DNA of 64,000 nucleotides from Mugil cephalus (Eukaryota > Chordata > Actinopteri > Mugiliformes > Mugilidae): NCBI RefSeq assembly GCF_022458985.1, contig NC_061789.1, forward strand, positions 13,052,357 through 13,116,356. The letters run 5' to 3'. This document shows positions 23,936-47,741 of the stretch, one piece after another. Made by a program: the position numbers and the translations under genes. Position 1 is the first letter of the stretch; every line of letters begins with the position of its first letter. Below the pieces are notes generated by a model. It was given only the letters and a program-made list of their open reading frames with translations, ran no database searches and had not been told where the DNA came from.

Positions 23936-26235
23936 ATAGAAAAATACAGGTACAGAAAAATATATAATAAGAGTAATAATATAATCATATACATCATTAC
24001 AAATGTGCCAAAAAGGATAAACATCTGGAAGGTGCCCTTTCTTATGTCTCTTATGCCAAACAATTTCTTGGTTTCCCTGTTCTGTCAGTGTGGCCGTGGA
24101 AAATCCTCATATAAACTCAAAGAAAAAAAACAATTTGGCACTGGTCACCCCGTGGCTGTGGTTTAAATTTGGAATCCATTTTGCGGCCTTTTCAGATTAC
24201 CAGATATGTTTTTTTTTTCTTTCGTACGTTACCGCAGATACCGCGCTTGTGCTACAAAACTACCATTTGGATCAGAGTTTAGATGTTACCTTCTGTTCTC
24301 TGGTTGGTTTTTTAACAATGTAATACACACAAAATGTTCCCCCAGGCCACGCGATTTAAACAATAACACTTTCTGTGGCTTTTCTGCACTCGGAGTGTAA
24401 TTTTGACTTCCATAACCGCACTGTTCAACCTCTGCTCCAAGTTCAGTTTCCAGCTCTCCCACACGCTTCTCTGTTTACAGGATCAATCGGAGCCTCCGTC
24501 AACCTGTCCTGGGCCAGCCTGCTGTAACCTAAGTCTGTGTACTTCATCTTCCCACACCTGCAGGGCACCTTATCTCAAAGACTCGCAGTACCAAGCCCAG
24601 GCCCTCAGGGGACTCCGGGGTTATACATGTCCATCATTAGAGCAGTCAAGACGGATTCAATTAGATCTGGGAGCTGGGAATTGTTGTCATGGTCCGTTTC
24701 TTCCCAACCGCGGGAAGCCGTGCAGCAGGCTGGCATGTGCTCACAAGTTTAACTTTTTTATGAGACGTGCATCATACTATTCATCGTCCCCTTGTGATTA
24801 AAGGTATTACACCCTCGCAGGTTTTAACAATGGCTTCAAAGCTTGAGCTCAACTCTGGCTTAACGTTCGCCACAGTAACCGGCGTGTTGTCATCGAGTGA
24901 GCAAGAGCCCGAGAAGGTATATTTGAGTCTTTCAAAGGAGAGGCTGCTGCATGGAGACCACAGTCCTCTGATCTGACATACGCTGACGGTGATGTCACTG
25001 CTTTTGTGAAATCAAGCCTCATGGCGGCTTCACAGAGCCACTAGTAGTACGACTGCAGCCGTTGAGGGTGAAATACTTCGCTGTGCAAGCGTTTGAGGCA
25101 GTAAAGGTGCAGTTAAGATGCTTTCCTACGGGAACTGGGCATCAGAACTTGGATGAGTTGCAAACACCTTCAGGAAAACCCAACAAGTCCAGTTGCCTTT
25201 GCTTTGTTCTTGGCTACAACATCAGTTATCAGCTCATCACGTATCATGTATTGTCTTCCTGGATGCAATGATCCCTCCTGTATATTTTGGGCTTTCCTGA
25301 GGCAGTGTGTGCTGTGCGGTTCTTCAAGAGAGAGGAGAGGTCAGCCTATGACTCCTGGGCAACCTTTACAACCCCTTGAAGCACTTTCCCCTACGCTTCA
25401 GCAGCCCTCCTTACTTTACGAATGTTGTTCTTCCTCTCTGCTGGGTGTTCTTCACCAGCTCCACAGTGTTTGGGCCTAGGTTTAAGTCTAGTTCTTCTGT
25501 GAGGCAGTCCCTGCCTATCAGTAAGGGCTGGATGTCTGTTTTCTTCTTCCTGTAGACCACAACAATCTCCTTAGTCTCCTTAGCTGCATTCTCTCCACAC
25601 CAAACTATCAGCTGCTCCATCTCGTTCCCTCCCCTTGTCGGACTATTGTCGGTGTTGTTGTGATTGGTTGTGGTGCGGTCATGGGTAAATGGGCTCAATT
25701 AGGAAAGACCTAGAGACCTAGAAACAGATGACAAACGATGTCTGGCATGGGAAAGCGGAAGAGATTAGTGAACGGAGCGGCGTAAACAGTCCAAAGTGAC
25801 CATAGAGGTTTAAAGACGGAATATATGAACAGATTGATCATCCTTATTGATTTTAAATGCAGCTTTTTTTGGTGACAGATGCACAATTGCGGAGCGGTCA
25901 CTTTTTGGCAGAATGTGGCAGGAAGGTTCAACATGTGAAAGTCTTTTACTCCTTGGGAACATGCGTGTGCCTGTGTGTTTTAGAAAATTACCGTTCGTGA
26001 TGCCTGGCTTTGCATGCTGCACGGTATGTCACCAGACAGGTCTGCGGTGCAGCAATTCTAAGAAAAGGAAAGAAAAGAAAAAAAAAGACCACCACACACA
26101 ACCATTGGAAGGAGTGAGTCAGAGAGGATGCCATGTATGACATATCGCATCAGACATCAGACAGACACACAGGGCCAGCGAATTAATTTTGTTTCATTTT
26201 TGGAACGGCAGACTCTGTGTGTCATGTCTATGTAT

Positions 26236-26272
26236 ATGTTTGTGTGTGTGTGTGTATGTGTGTGTGTGGTCT
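26236..26272. repeat. GT-rich simple repeat
   Basis: Interrupted (GT)n tract. Confidence 0.85.
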
Positions 26273-26477
26273 TGTTTGTCATGGGATACTAACATTGTGG
26301 GTCCCAGCAGCAAGGTTCCCACATGTTAGAGCTATGGCGAATGCTTTTCTACCTATTCGTACTTGGAGCACTTCACGGTCACAGTGACACATCCACTCAT
26401 TCACACAAGCACTCGCACACTACACACCAATGCCAAGCCATGAATGTGAAAAAAAAATGATTGCCTTAATCCGACTT

Positions 26478-26645
26478 TAACTGGACGACATAAGAGCATG
26501 TAAACACGTCTGCCGCATGAACGACTCTTTTTTACTGTATGGCTATGTTTTAACTGCTGAAAAGACACATATCGCCACCTAGTGTGGAGGAGGAGGAGGG
26601 CATGTATCCATCAGTTATTGGATTTTCTCCATTTCATGTAAACTG
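26478..26645 (-). mobile_element. short MITE-like element (same family as 53.8 kb)
   Basis: It starts CCGACTTTAACTGGACGACA and contains ATCGCCACCTAGTGTGGAGG. Both pieces recur, in the other orientation, in the element at 53772-54358. It is non-coding. Confidence 0.5.
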
Positions 26646-28924
26646 GGTCTGTGGTCCATGTACAAGGGATGGCACCACCAACCTTCTGGCTCTTGGACAA
26701 CTCTACCTACTGAGTTACAGTAGTCTATGCCCAGGGTTAGGGTAAAGCATTTAGTTGAGATAGTTAGGATTAGGGTAAGGTGCTAGAGCAGAAGGACCCA
26801 CACTAGATATGGAGTCTGTCACCAGACCATATGTAAATGTGACCTGTCAAACCGTCAATGTATTGTACATCGACCAAGCATCAGATGTGAGGATAGATGA
26901 TGGATCAACATCTAAAACATTTTTTTTTCTTTGAATTGCGAGCGTTCTGCCTGCACTACCTTTGTGATCTACCTTTTGTTTGACCACAATCAGCATATTG
27001 GGCACCTCTAGGCTAGAGATTACAATACACTATGACAAGTCCTCACAAGAATAGAAACTCAAGTCCTAGTGTGTGTGCTTTTGTGCGTGTGTTTTAGTTT
27101 ACATACTTGGATGTCCGCCCAGTTATTACACAGCTTTGTCTTTTCATTTTATGTCCTAGACAGTTGACAGGTTTTGATTTACTTGTGCTTTTGAACAGAA
27201 ACAGTACATTTAATTAATCATTAAGTAACACCATACATAGAGATATCCATAGTCAAATTCATTGTGAATAATGAATGGGGTCTTTGACAAGTGAAAAAAA
27301 AAAACATGCATGGAGCCCAGGTGCAAACCTCTTTCATTCAATGACTGACTGAACCGGGTGTGCTAACACTTTGTTTGAAGCTGCAGGTGGAAGGCAAAGG
27401 GGGTAGGGTCCCGTGGAACATACTGTAGGTTTAACACCTAAACTCTAAATGTGCTGCTTCTCTACACACGTGGACACAGCCAATTAGAAAAGGAATTCTC
27501 CTCCAAAAGTGTTTCAGGAAGAACTTAACACAGCTTCACATTTAGCGTCGAACCTTTCTGTCCATTTGGCAGCCAGGTCTCAGTTTGTACCTCATCACCC
27601 AAGTGAAAGCTTCTCCATAAACTCCGAGGGCTCAAGTTTTTCAATCAAGGCTTAGGAAGCAGTGAAAGCACGTGCTGAAATATGTCCAGAAAAACAATGC
27701 AATAAAATCCTATTGTAGAAAGTTCCCTAATTTGAACTGAGCTAGCACAACCATTTGAAAATCCCTCCAACCCAAATTTCTCTTTCATCAATTAAAGAGT
27801 CACAATTATACAAGATACTATGAGGCCTGACCACAAAGAAGACAGAAAATCCCCGAGCATTTCCTTCCCTGAATTGAGGGAGACTGTGGTATGGGCGGAA
27901 AATGTGTGGAGTCCTGAGAACGAACCATCTTCATTTGTGGCTGCTCGAACGGAGCCCCCTTTTACACTCTGATCCTGCTTTTAATCTGTAGGGGCCGCCC
28001 CCCACCGCCCCCCTTCTCCTTCAGCTCAGCCTTCACAGAAGTTCGTCATTCCCTCCTATTAGTTTTACCCATCATTTAAAAGTAAGAGTCGCCACAGAAA
28101 ATGCGCATCCCTCGTCACTCCTAATCCAAAATAATCACAGCGGACTGCAAGTATAACGGAGCAATTTTCACTCATGCAGACAAATCCACAAAGTCGGGAA
28201 TTGGTGGCGTGCATTAATTTGTGGGCTCACATCACTGGAAGCTGAATGCCAGCCAAAGCTAAACAAATTGATGATCTCATGGCAAGGGAAGACTTGGGAA
28301 TCCTATTAACCTCCAATTTATTTTCTTCACATTTTAGTTGTTTTCAGCTGTTGTATGAAATACAAAGTGCTTCAGACAGATTTAAATGTATTGTCAGAAA
28401 ATGTATTGTCCTCATGACATCTGGATTGGGTGCGATTGTAAAGTACCTTTTTGATGAGTATTTGATTTTCAGCTGGCTTTCATTGCGAAAGCAGTTGCAG
28501 ACAGCTCTCTTTCTGAAACAACCACAGCACGAGATGTTAAATACAGAGCTTAGCAACACATTACATGACACCACATTGTGCCATTTAGAGACTTATAATG
28601 ATGATTTATTTGTTATGCAGCGTGCAGACTTAAATATCCAATCCAGACGTCAATCGTTCATTTTCATTTACTCTACGCTTGAAAACTCCTTCTTTGAATA
28701 GCAATAATAATAATAATACTACACTCTGTCACTATTTTATTCATAGTGTATGCAAATCAATGAATAGACTGGCCCTGACATGCACATCTACCGAACAACC
28801 TTCATAGCCCACCCCAACATGGCTCATTTCTGTATATTCTGAGTGGGTGGAATCAAGCACAATTCAATTCACTTCAATTCAAGCCTGCTCTTCGCAAATC
28901 CAATGGGTGATGTCAGGGAGGTGT

Positions 28925-29135
28925 AGTGGAACAGTTCCAAACCCATCTTAAAACTAATATTTACTCTTTGGTGTTTAACCAAGTTGCTGCTATGTTATTG
29001 TGTGTGTTTCTAGTTTCTATCCCTTCCTTTGTCTTGTCTATGTTTTATGGTTTTGCAAATCTGACTGAACAGGACTCTGGTAAGCTTTTCTTGTTTTCAC
29101 ATGCGCTTCATAAATAAAACTGACTTGAGCTCTGT
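28925..29135 (+). mobile_element. possible LINE 3' tail
   Basis: It ends GCGCTTCATAAATAAAACTG then ACTTGAGC, a form very common at the 3' ends of fish non-LTR retrotransposons. Nothing coding is recognisable. Confidence 0.4.
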
Positions 29136-29542
29136 CAGTTGCGGATTGGATCCTGAAGTGGGATATCACAAAATCCTGCTTATACACGTTTAAGTTGGAT
29201 TTGAGGCAAACACACGGTGACTTTCCGCAGCCTTGTGGTGTCAGCCATCAATAAAGTAATAACATTTCTTTTCCAGTTTTGACTTTTTCTGACAGTTATT
29301 AGTGGAAAGACATCACGGAAAGTAATGGGTAACTTGTGCCACAATAAAGGACAGAGAAGAAGTGGGAGGTGGACGGAGGAAGGGAGGCGTGTGGTGCTGG
29401 TAGAGTGTAGGATCATGTGCTTTCCAAGTCACCTCACTCAGGATTAAGGAGTCCAGAGGGTTTGTGTATAAATCTCTGGAGAGATGGGAGAGTCCTGGAG
29501 GGTAAAGGTATCCCACTAGAGGAGCTAAGTCAAAGGTAGGGC

Positions 29543-30110
29543 ACATGGTGATAGGATGAAAGACATTGCCTAAATATGAGTGAGAGCATCACCAGGGCCC
29601 AGAGTCCGGTCAGAGGACCCGGCCTCCAAGAACCAACACCACAGCCACAGTCTCTGAGTACCCAGAGAAACACCACAGCAACAGGGCACGCTACAGCCCT
29701 GACAAACCTTGTGGGCAATGGGGAGCATCCTGAAATCATCCAAGCAAGTGCAAACCAGAGCAGGCCAGGGAGGCTCTGATACCCCACCCCATCCATCTAC
29801 CCAAACATCCACCCCCCGCCACCGCCATCCCTCACCCTGAACCCCGGCCCGGGTCGGAGACACCCCAACCAGCCGAGGAGGCCCACTCAGGAGTCCACCG
29901 ACGACCCCGGAGATGGGCACTTGCGAAGGGCCCAAGGAGACACGGGCCACAGGAGCGGGGGGCCATAGTGCTGGTTCCCCACCCCCCAATGCACTGGGGC
30001 TCATATTAGTTTGATCTGAACATTAAACTATTCTACCAGCAGAGATGCACCACCAGCATGGGCTATCACAGCAATTGTTGGGTACCCCATGAAAAAAATG
30101 ACCAAGGAAG
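29543..30110 (+). repeat. GC-rich dispersed teleost repeat
   Basis: A block rich in C and A with phrases such as CACCAGGGCCCAGAGTCC, AGGAGCGGGGGGCCAT and CCAATGCACTGGGGCTCA. I remember it as a high-copy repeat in many fish genomes. Its class is not certain (a LINE 5' region is possible). It differs sharply in base composition from its AT-rich neighbours and has no credible gene, although long frames run through it. Confidence 0.5.
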
Positions 30111-30592
30111 GCACTAGATGACTGCCTTATGGTATATATTGCAATGACAACCATAAACAGCCCTCTTAAACCTAAAATGCATCAACAATACGCCATAAAA
30201 CTCCCCTAGGGATCCCCTAATATCTACCCCATGACAGAATGTGCTTGTTTGAACTGACTATACACAATAAATGCGGGTTTGACACTTATTGGACAGTTTT
30301 TTATAGGTAACGTGATGTGTAGCACATGTACGTCCTTGCCCAAAGCCCCCTAGAACCTTGGATTACCACTGTGTGCTACTATTGAATTGACCAAAAATGG
30401 TCATGTAACTGGCATCCGCGATTTTTAGCTCCATTTTAAGCATCTGGTGTAGTGGGACACACCCCGATACTCTGTTGACTCGAACCATAAATTTTAAACG
30501 TTAAAATATCTAGAAGAAAATATGACTAAACTCTGGTGGTGGTGTGTACAGATTGCTGGGGCAGCCACAAGTGGAGGGTGGCTTTCACAGGC

Positions 30593-30895
30593 TCATAACC
30601 CAGACGATATTCTGAGCAAATTCTGTAAAGCTTGTTTACTTAAATCAGAGAGTTGGATGAAGTTCGGCTTTAGTGTACGTGCAGTAAATCTTCGAATATC
30701 TTCGTGTATAACACTTTTTCTTGCCAATCCCTTCATCTCCTCCATTGGATTTCTCACATCATTACCAACGTTAAGTCGCAGCTGTAGATTATGCTGAATG
30801 TCGTTCTGGTTTAATGACACTGGGCTGGTCCTACCAACACTGACACTAACATCTTTCCCAGATGGCAGAATGGAATATCGGTTATCTTTAAATGC
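30593..30895 (-). CDS. unidentified open frame, possible terminal exon or relic
   Basis: An open frame of 100 codons ends at 30593. It runs from just inside a candidate splice acceptor (AG at 30900-30899), and a stop codon lies just upstream in frame. The translated text looks protein-like, with stretches such as NPMEEMKGLARKSVIHEDI and LSDLSKQALQNLLRI, and no low-complexity sequence. I do not recognise the family and found no convincing partner exon between here and 35 kb. It could be the last exon of an unrecognised gene, a pseudogene fragment, or part of a mobile element. The strand matches hagh and hs3st6. Confidence 0.3.
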   Translation of the reverse strand, partial: AFKDNRYSILPSGKDVSVSVGRTSPVSLNQNDIQHNLQLRLNVGNDVRNPMEEMKGLARKSVIHEDIRRFTARTLKPNFIQLSDLSKQALQNLLRISSGL

Positions 30896-31844
30896 CTACT
30901 GCTGGGCTGGCACAGCAAAATGCCCGTCCCCTATCAGTAATGCGGAGTAATAAAACCTGGCACAGATGAAGCGAGCCAAGCAATGTTTAAAATTTTAGCG
31001 AGGCCCACTAAAAACTGACGCCAAACCTATAAAACAGAACCTATGTGACAGAAATACTGACTGGAATTAGAGGAGGCAAGATGCATGGAGGGAGCCAGAG
31101 CAGCGTGTGTGTGTGTCTGTGCATTCAAACTTACACCCGAGCAGCCATCCATTTTATTCACAAGCCACTGACGTTTTCACAAACAAAGCTAAAACCTTCA
31201 TCGGTCTGATTTTATTTTTAATCATCCTGCTCAGGGTAGCATCTGCAGCTCGGTGAGATTTTCATTTCTCAGCTGGGTTCCTTATTTGGTTGTTCCATGG
31301 GAGAAGGATTTTTTTTTTTTTCTTATGTGCATCATGAAAGGGAAGAGCTCTGCTGTTAATTCTGAGCCCAGAGAAAAAGAAGGAGGAGGTCTTCTAAGCG
31401 AACTGACATCTTCCGTAATTAAAGGCCACAACACATGCAGGCCAGAGACTCTACATGTGGTTGCGTTGCGTGGAAGTGGTGGGGACAAGCAGTGTGGGGG
31501 GGGGGAGGGCTGAACGAGATTTCTCTCTAGTGAGGGGTGTAAATAAAGTCAGAGTCGAGTAGAGTGAGGGAGCAAAAGTTTGGGAGCATGAATCATCTAC
31601 CGCATTTACAGATGGACTCTGCAAATGATGCACAGTTTTGCGCTTGAGCTAAAATTAAGCCGAAAGAACAAACTCTTTGGTTGACGGCATCTGACCTTCT
31701 AAACATGTAAGTAGGGTGGAGCAGGGGAGTGACACTTGAAACATGGAGCACAGTGCTAAGACCTAAAACACTATCGCCGTGTTTGCTAGTACACAAAAGT
31801 CCTCTGCAAAAAGTCCATCCCTTCACCCTTCGATAATCTATCAT

Positions 31845-31945
31845 CAATTATTTCATGAAGGGTGGCGAGGGGCTGGAGGTCATCCAAGATGACACTGGGC
31901 GAGAGGCAGGGTACACCCTGAACACGTCACAGGGTCCACTTTACA
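31845..31945 (-). mobile_element. fish SINE-like repeat fragment
   Basis: The minus strand contains CAGGGTGTACCCTGCCTCTC and GCCCAGTGTCATCTTGG, the core of a very common fish SINE-like repeat. A second copy in the other orientation lies at 57735-57927. Confidence 0.6.
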
Positions 31946-32394
31946 CATTAAGTATTAAAGAGCATTTCAAAATGAATGAACAAAATAATAAACTAGAAAG
32001 AAGAAAACAAGACTCAAGATAATGAGAGACAAAGTATTGTTCTCCCAAGCAACAAATGCCCTTCTGTAATAGCTCCACCATTAAATCTAATTATAGGAAA
32101 TAACCACTAGATCTCTGGGCAGCTAATGTAGCTAATATAGCTAATTATGCCATAATACAATTGTGGAAAAAAATAATAATAATTAATATTTCATGGGAAC
32201 ACTTTTTAAAAGGAAGTCTAATGGAGCCAGAGAAGTTTTGGCACCAGCCCCTAGTTCACACTCGGTGGCTGTTACCACTTGGCATGAATAAAAGAGCGAG
32301 GGAACATACAAAAAAGGTGATACAAAAAGTGGTTTGATAGAAACTGATTAAATCCAAAAAAAACTTCTGTTATTTGAGAACTGTAAAAGGAACA

Positions 32395-32965
32395 CTCAAG
32401 CGTGAATACAGGTAGATGGTGTTGACCTACAGGTAGTTAGGGTTCATGAAAATACGTTCCTCTGTGTAATAGTGGATGAAAAAATAAGTTGGAAATCTCA
32501 TATAAAACATGTAGAAAACAAACTATCATGGAGCAGTTCATTGCCTATGTAAGGCAGAACACTTTCTGGACCATAAATCATTCTTTATTGTTTATTAATA
32601 CTAGTAAATTTAAGTTACGGTGCAGAGATTTGGGGCAATACCTATAAATGTATGCAGAATAGAGCCATAAGGATAACTCACCACACAGGCTGCAGAGAAC
32701 ACACAAATCAAAAATAATGAAATTCACTGGTCTGGTTCACTTTCAAACAGCAGAAATTGCGTATGAAAAAAAAATAAAGAACCTATTCCCAGGAAACATT
32801 CAAAAAGTTCCGTCTTTGTCCTTAGCAGGCCTTCGTCATCACGGCACATCACAAACGGAAAAGTGGAACGGGCAGTTCTTAGTTTTAAACTGTTTGCTTA
32901 CAAGAGGGATGAGGACATGCTTGACAGACTTGAAGGCCAACTTTGGAGATTTTTACCAGTTGTTG
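32395..32965 (+). mobile_element. LINE ORF2 C-terminal relic
   Basis: Plus-strand frames read VDEKISWKSHIKHVENKLS, then a decayed RT thumb region, then HTGCREHTNQ and LVHFQTAEIAYEKKIKNLFP. These are the order and motifs of the region after the RT domain in fish L2/Daphne-like LINEs. Several frame breaks show it is long dead. It is 5'-truncated, as LINE copies usually are. Confidence 0.7.
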
Positions 32966-33384
32966 TGACATGAAGCTACAATTAGAAGGAGCACGGGCAG
33001 TTTCTCCAATTGGGCGACTCCCCAACTGAGAGAGTAAGAAACCACAGTGTTGTATTAGCAGTCAGTGTGACTGTTCCTGTGTTTGTGAATATAGCCCAGT
33101 CAGCGTCAGGCCTCGTTCCATGATGTATGGCTGGCCCACAGATTTTCACTGTGGGTAACTTTTTACAAACACTGCAATGGGATGAATTTGGGAAGGGCAT
33201 GTGCTTTTCTGCTTTTGCAGTGGCAGCCTGTTAACTGAGTACAGGCCGTGCTTTCCATGGAGAGGCCACCAGTCAGGAACATTCTTGATTTCATTTAGGG
33301 GGAAATAGATCATGTTGTTGCATTGACAAATTTCAAAATAAGATATATATATAAAAGAGTTTTTCCTGTGTAGTTATTTTATAT

Positions 33385-33882
33385 CAGAGGGCTTCAGAGT
33401 TCTTCAGGACAAGAACCCCTAAACTGATGCTACCGGCTATATGTTTTCTTTATTAAACTTGTTTAAGTGATAAAGCGATCGATTTTGGCCTCAGTAGTTG
33501 GCTGAAGGGAACGAGCTGCACTGTTAACTTCTCTTCAACTGATACTACAGAAGAGACCTGGGATTATTTTTGGGAACTGAATAGGCTCTCGGCCAATTGC
33601 ACCTGACAGTGAGTCTGTTAAACGCAGCCCTTGTGATTGGCTCAGCAGCGATAGGGGCGGGGCCTTCTGTGTGAAGGTGTATTGGTGAGACAGCTCCTGT
33701 ATCGCTGAATGAGTGAATGATAACATCTCCTGCCTCCATTTATCCCTTTACTAAAATAAGTTGGATTCATATTAATATTTATTTAAAGAAATTCAAATTT
33801 GCGGGGGTAAATAAAAATCCGCGTATAAAATATATATAAAAATGTCTAAGCAACCAAAGATTTTGCAACCCCTCTGTATTAT
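33385..33882 (+). mobile_element. hAT-like non-autonomous element, copy B
   Basis: It begins GGGCTTCAGAGTTCTTCAGG..AAGAACCCC, close to a hAT-like (Charlie-type) terminal sequence, and ends GATTTTGCAACCCCTC. The right half (GTTGGATTCATATTAAT and TATTTAAAGAAATTCAAATT) matches copies at 656-842 (inverted) and 58662-58945. It is the longest of the three copies and non-coding. Confidence 0.6.
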
Positions 33883-35067
33883 CTCTATGTTCTATATTAA
33901 GGGGAATGATTTATTCTTCATGTCTTAATATAAGCAATTTTAACGCCCGTACCATTGCTTGCACCTAAAATAAAATGTGATGTACTCAGGTGATAGTTAG
34001 GTCAATTCCATTTTTATTAAAAAGTAGTTGTCTTCACATCAAAAGCTACTTAACTTATAAATAGCAGTCATTTAGTGGTTACTGTCGCTAGCGCTGCATA
34101 ATTCATTCATAAAACTTTATAAGTTAAACATTACAAACCGACTGATCAATGAAATGTGACAATTGCAGAACACTGAACATGATCACAACCTGTAATCTAC
34201 ATGTGATTATATTTATGTGGATACAATCACATACTACAGCGTCGCGGGCAACACAGGACAAAACGTCAATAAAAAAAAAAACAAAAACATATCTTTGCAG
34301 TGATGAAAAGAGATGAAACATGCTATGAATGTAATTTCAGGTAAAGCTTTACTTCACAACACAGAGAATCAATATCAGATAAGATTTCACACACACAAGT
34401 GTGCGAGTTCAAATGGTTAAAATTAACCACGGATCAAACTTTGCTATCCAAGGTCCAAGGTAATAGCATCCAAGGCAAAGAAAAGTGTGATGCAGCTCTG
34501 AAAGGGGAAAATAACAGCAACTATCTACAGATGGAATGTGTGTATGTTCAGTTTAGTATTTACAGACGAGGTATCATCGGTACATATCTTGCGACATCAG
34601 ACTAAAATATGTATAATTACAAATTTAGAAACAGTACAATGAAAATATAAATGTTGTCAACGTATCGTAGAGTGCGACATTATCCCTAATGTCAAAGACA
34701 TTAGTTTCATGTCTAAATAAATTAATTTCTTTGATAAAAAAAAAGAAAATGTAACTGTCGTCTTTTGTATCAACAGAAACTATAAATATCAGCTTATTCT
34801 ACAAAAAAACACAAAGTAAAAAATGTATTTAAAGGCAGGAGAACGTAACATACACGTAATGGTTTGATAACTAAGCCTTTAACTATGTGTGTAACTTGCA
34901 TATTAGCAGCACTGTGTTCACGTCAGGTTTTACTTTACGACAAAACTGTGAAAGTTCATGAGCGCTGCATGTCATGTGGTTTCTACTGGGGCAGGATGGA
35001 CTTTGTCTCTACCCCCTCCCTGAGAACGATAAGCCCTGTGGAAATGGTAACAGCAAATCTCTTGCTT

Positions 35068-45995
<10,928 letters not shown>

Positions 45996-47670
45996 TCAGA
46001 AGCGGAATGGCACAGTTGGTTTGTCAAAAGTGATCTTCATAACCACTATTTTTTTTTCCATAAAATTTTGTCAGAATAGTCCTCTAATCATATTTATTTA
46101 AACTGAATAAAGTGCCACTTAATAAGCTGGACTTTGCATCCTGGTGTAGCAGAGCTCTCTGAGGTCCTGTGATCTCTCATTCAAGATTGCTCCCCTGCTT
46201 CTCTCACGTCCTCCTCCCCCTTTTTTTTTTTAAGTCTCCACCCTTTCCATACGCTATATGATAAACATGTCTCAAAGGGAGACATATGCAGAGCCTGTTA
46301 TCCTGTGTATTTAGTTTCATGTATTGAAAATATTCAAATTCATTTGTAATTTTAATACACTATCCATAGGAAAGTGATTTATCCATATTTAAGTTCTAAT
46401 AAGGAAATGTGTTTTTGATTTGTTTGAGGTTTGTGTGAGGCAATTTGCGTAAAAAATAAAAAATAAAAAAATGCAGTTAATTTTGGGGTCTAATGTAACA
46501 CAAAGTGTGACACAAACAACCCGAGCTGAAAAAGATCACTTTATTCCGAAGGGAGGGGAGCGCATCAGTGTAAGCTGACCTCAGAGAGGAAAATCCTCCT
46601 TGCCCCTTTGAACCCATAGATGTGATAGATGTCTCAGTGAGCTCTGTGAATAACAAAAGCCCCGAGGATGTCTATCCAAAACCTCTTGTACTCTCCCTGC
46701 ACCCTGAGATTCAACACTGAAGCAACACGTAGACGACCGGTCTCCTGACACAAACCTCCAAAACAATGGGCCCGAAGCGGCAGAGGAGGGGTCCCTGCAG
46801 CCGCTCCGTCTCTGTTCCCACAAATACAGTATCCGAAGGTTGAGTGCGTCACCTTTGGGGCTGTACAGGAAGGATCAGCGGCGGGATGTTGCCCAGACTC
46901 TGTAAAGCTGGAGCAGGTATAGAGTTTCCTCGGAGATGAAGTTCAAACTTTGAACCTGACTAACGCCGGTTGCGGCTGTTTGAATGGAATGACAGGATAG
47001 AAAAAGAGGGAGGAGAGCTAAATGGTAGATAATCTGCTTGAAAGAGAGTAGCGTACACTATTAAACACACCTCAGCCCTGGAGCACAGTGTGTTTCAGAC
47101 AGGGATAATAAATTGGCAAGCTCACTGTGTTGGTTAATTGAATTCTGTGTTCTTTTATCTCTAGTCCTTTAATATCCTCAAAAAGAGCTTAAAAGAAGGA
47201 CGTTAAAATTTAGTTTTTGGGAAACACCCTTGTTTGATTTCTTTCTTCTTTTTGACATCCATCCTGAGTAATGTGATTGAAAGATAACAACTTAAAATGT
47301 TGAGGACACATGTGAGGTCCAAAAAACCAAGACAACATTTCGAGGGTCTTCTCACAACTCTCTGTCAGCAGTGTGAACACACAAGGCGTCCTGGGTCACA
47401 TTAAGTACAGCCTATACAACTGCTCCTGTCAAAGCAGAGGTCCGCCCATGAGTTCCGTAAGTGACGTCTGATCTGAAAAAACATATACTCATAAAAAACA
47501 CACAACAGAAAAGCTCATCAGAAATGTACTCATGCCGATACATGCAAAGTTGGCATAGGTAGTTAAGTTACGTTAATCACCGTTGCCTTTACTGCTGCAA
47601 ACAGCTAGATTTTGAGATTTGGAGACACACTTAAAATGTGAACAGAAGTATTTTCAGCTGGTTATTTAAC

Positions 47671-47741
47671 CTGACCCTAACCCTAACCCTAACCTTGACC
47701 CTGACCCTAACCCTGACCCTAACCCTAACCCTAACCCTAAC
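47671..47741 (-). repeat. interstitial telomere-like array (CCCTAA)n
   Basis: Eleven to twelve CCCTAA units with a few CCCTGA or CCTTGA variants over 71 bp. The sequence on either side is unique, so it is not a chromosome end. Confidence 0.9.

Larger units (their letters stand above)
22913..35067. other. fahd1 to hs3st6 intergenic region
   Basis: About 12 kb with no recognised gene. It holds the fahd1 3' UTR, several transposon relics listed separately, GT-rich tracts (about 26236-26272), and one unidentified open frame at 30593-30895. In human, MEIOB lies between FAHD1 and HS3ST6; I saw no MEIOB exon here. Confidence 0.55.

Noticed and set aside
24403-25479. overlapping frames of up to 132 codons
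   Set aside because: No family resemblance; short frames shift repeatedly, as in non-coding or decayed DNA.
25411-25698. 95-codon minus-strand frame with a LLIGRDCL stretch
   Set aside because: It faintly recalls a retroelement protease, but no second motif or flanking repeat supports this.
28246-28701. 151-codon plus-strand frame in intergenic DNA
   Set aside because: AT-rich, no recognisable motif, no splice context; a chance frame is most likely.
29570-30004. 144-codon minus-strand frame
   Set aside because: It runs through a GC-rich dispersed repeat and is not protein-like.
47671-47741. true chromosome end
   Set aside because: The array is short, degenerate and flanked by unique sequence and genes on both sides.
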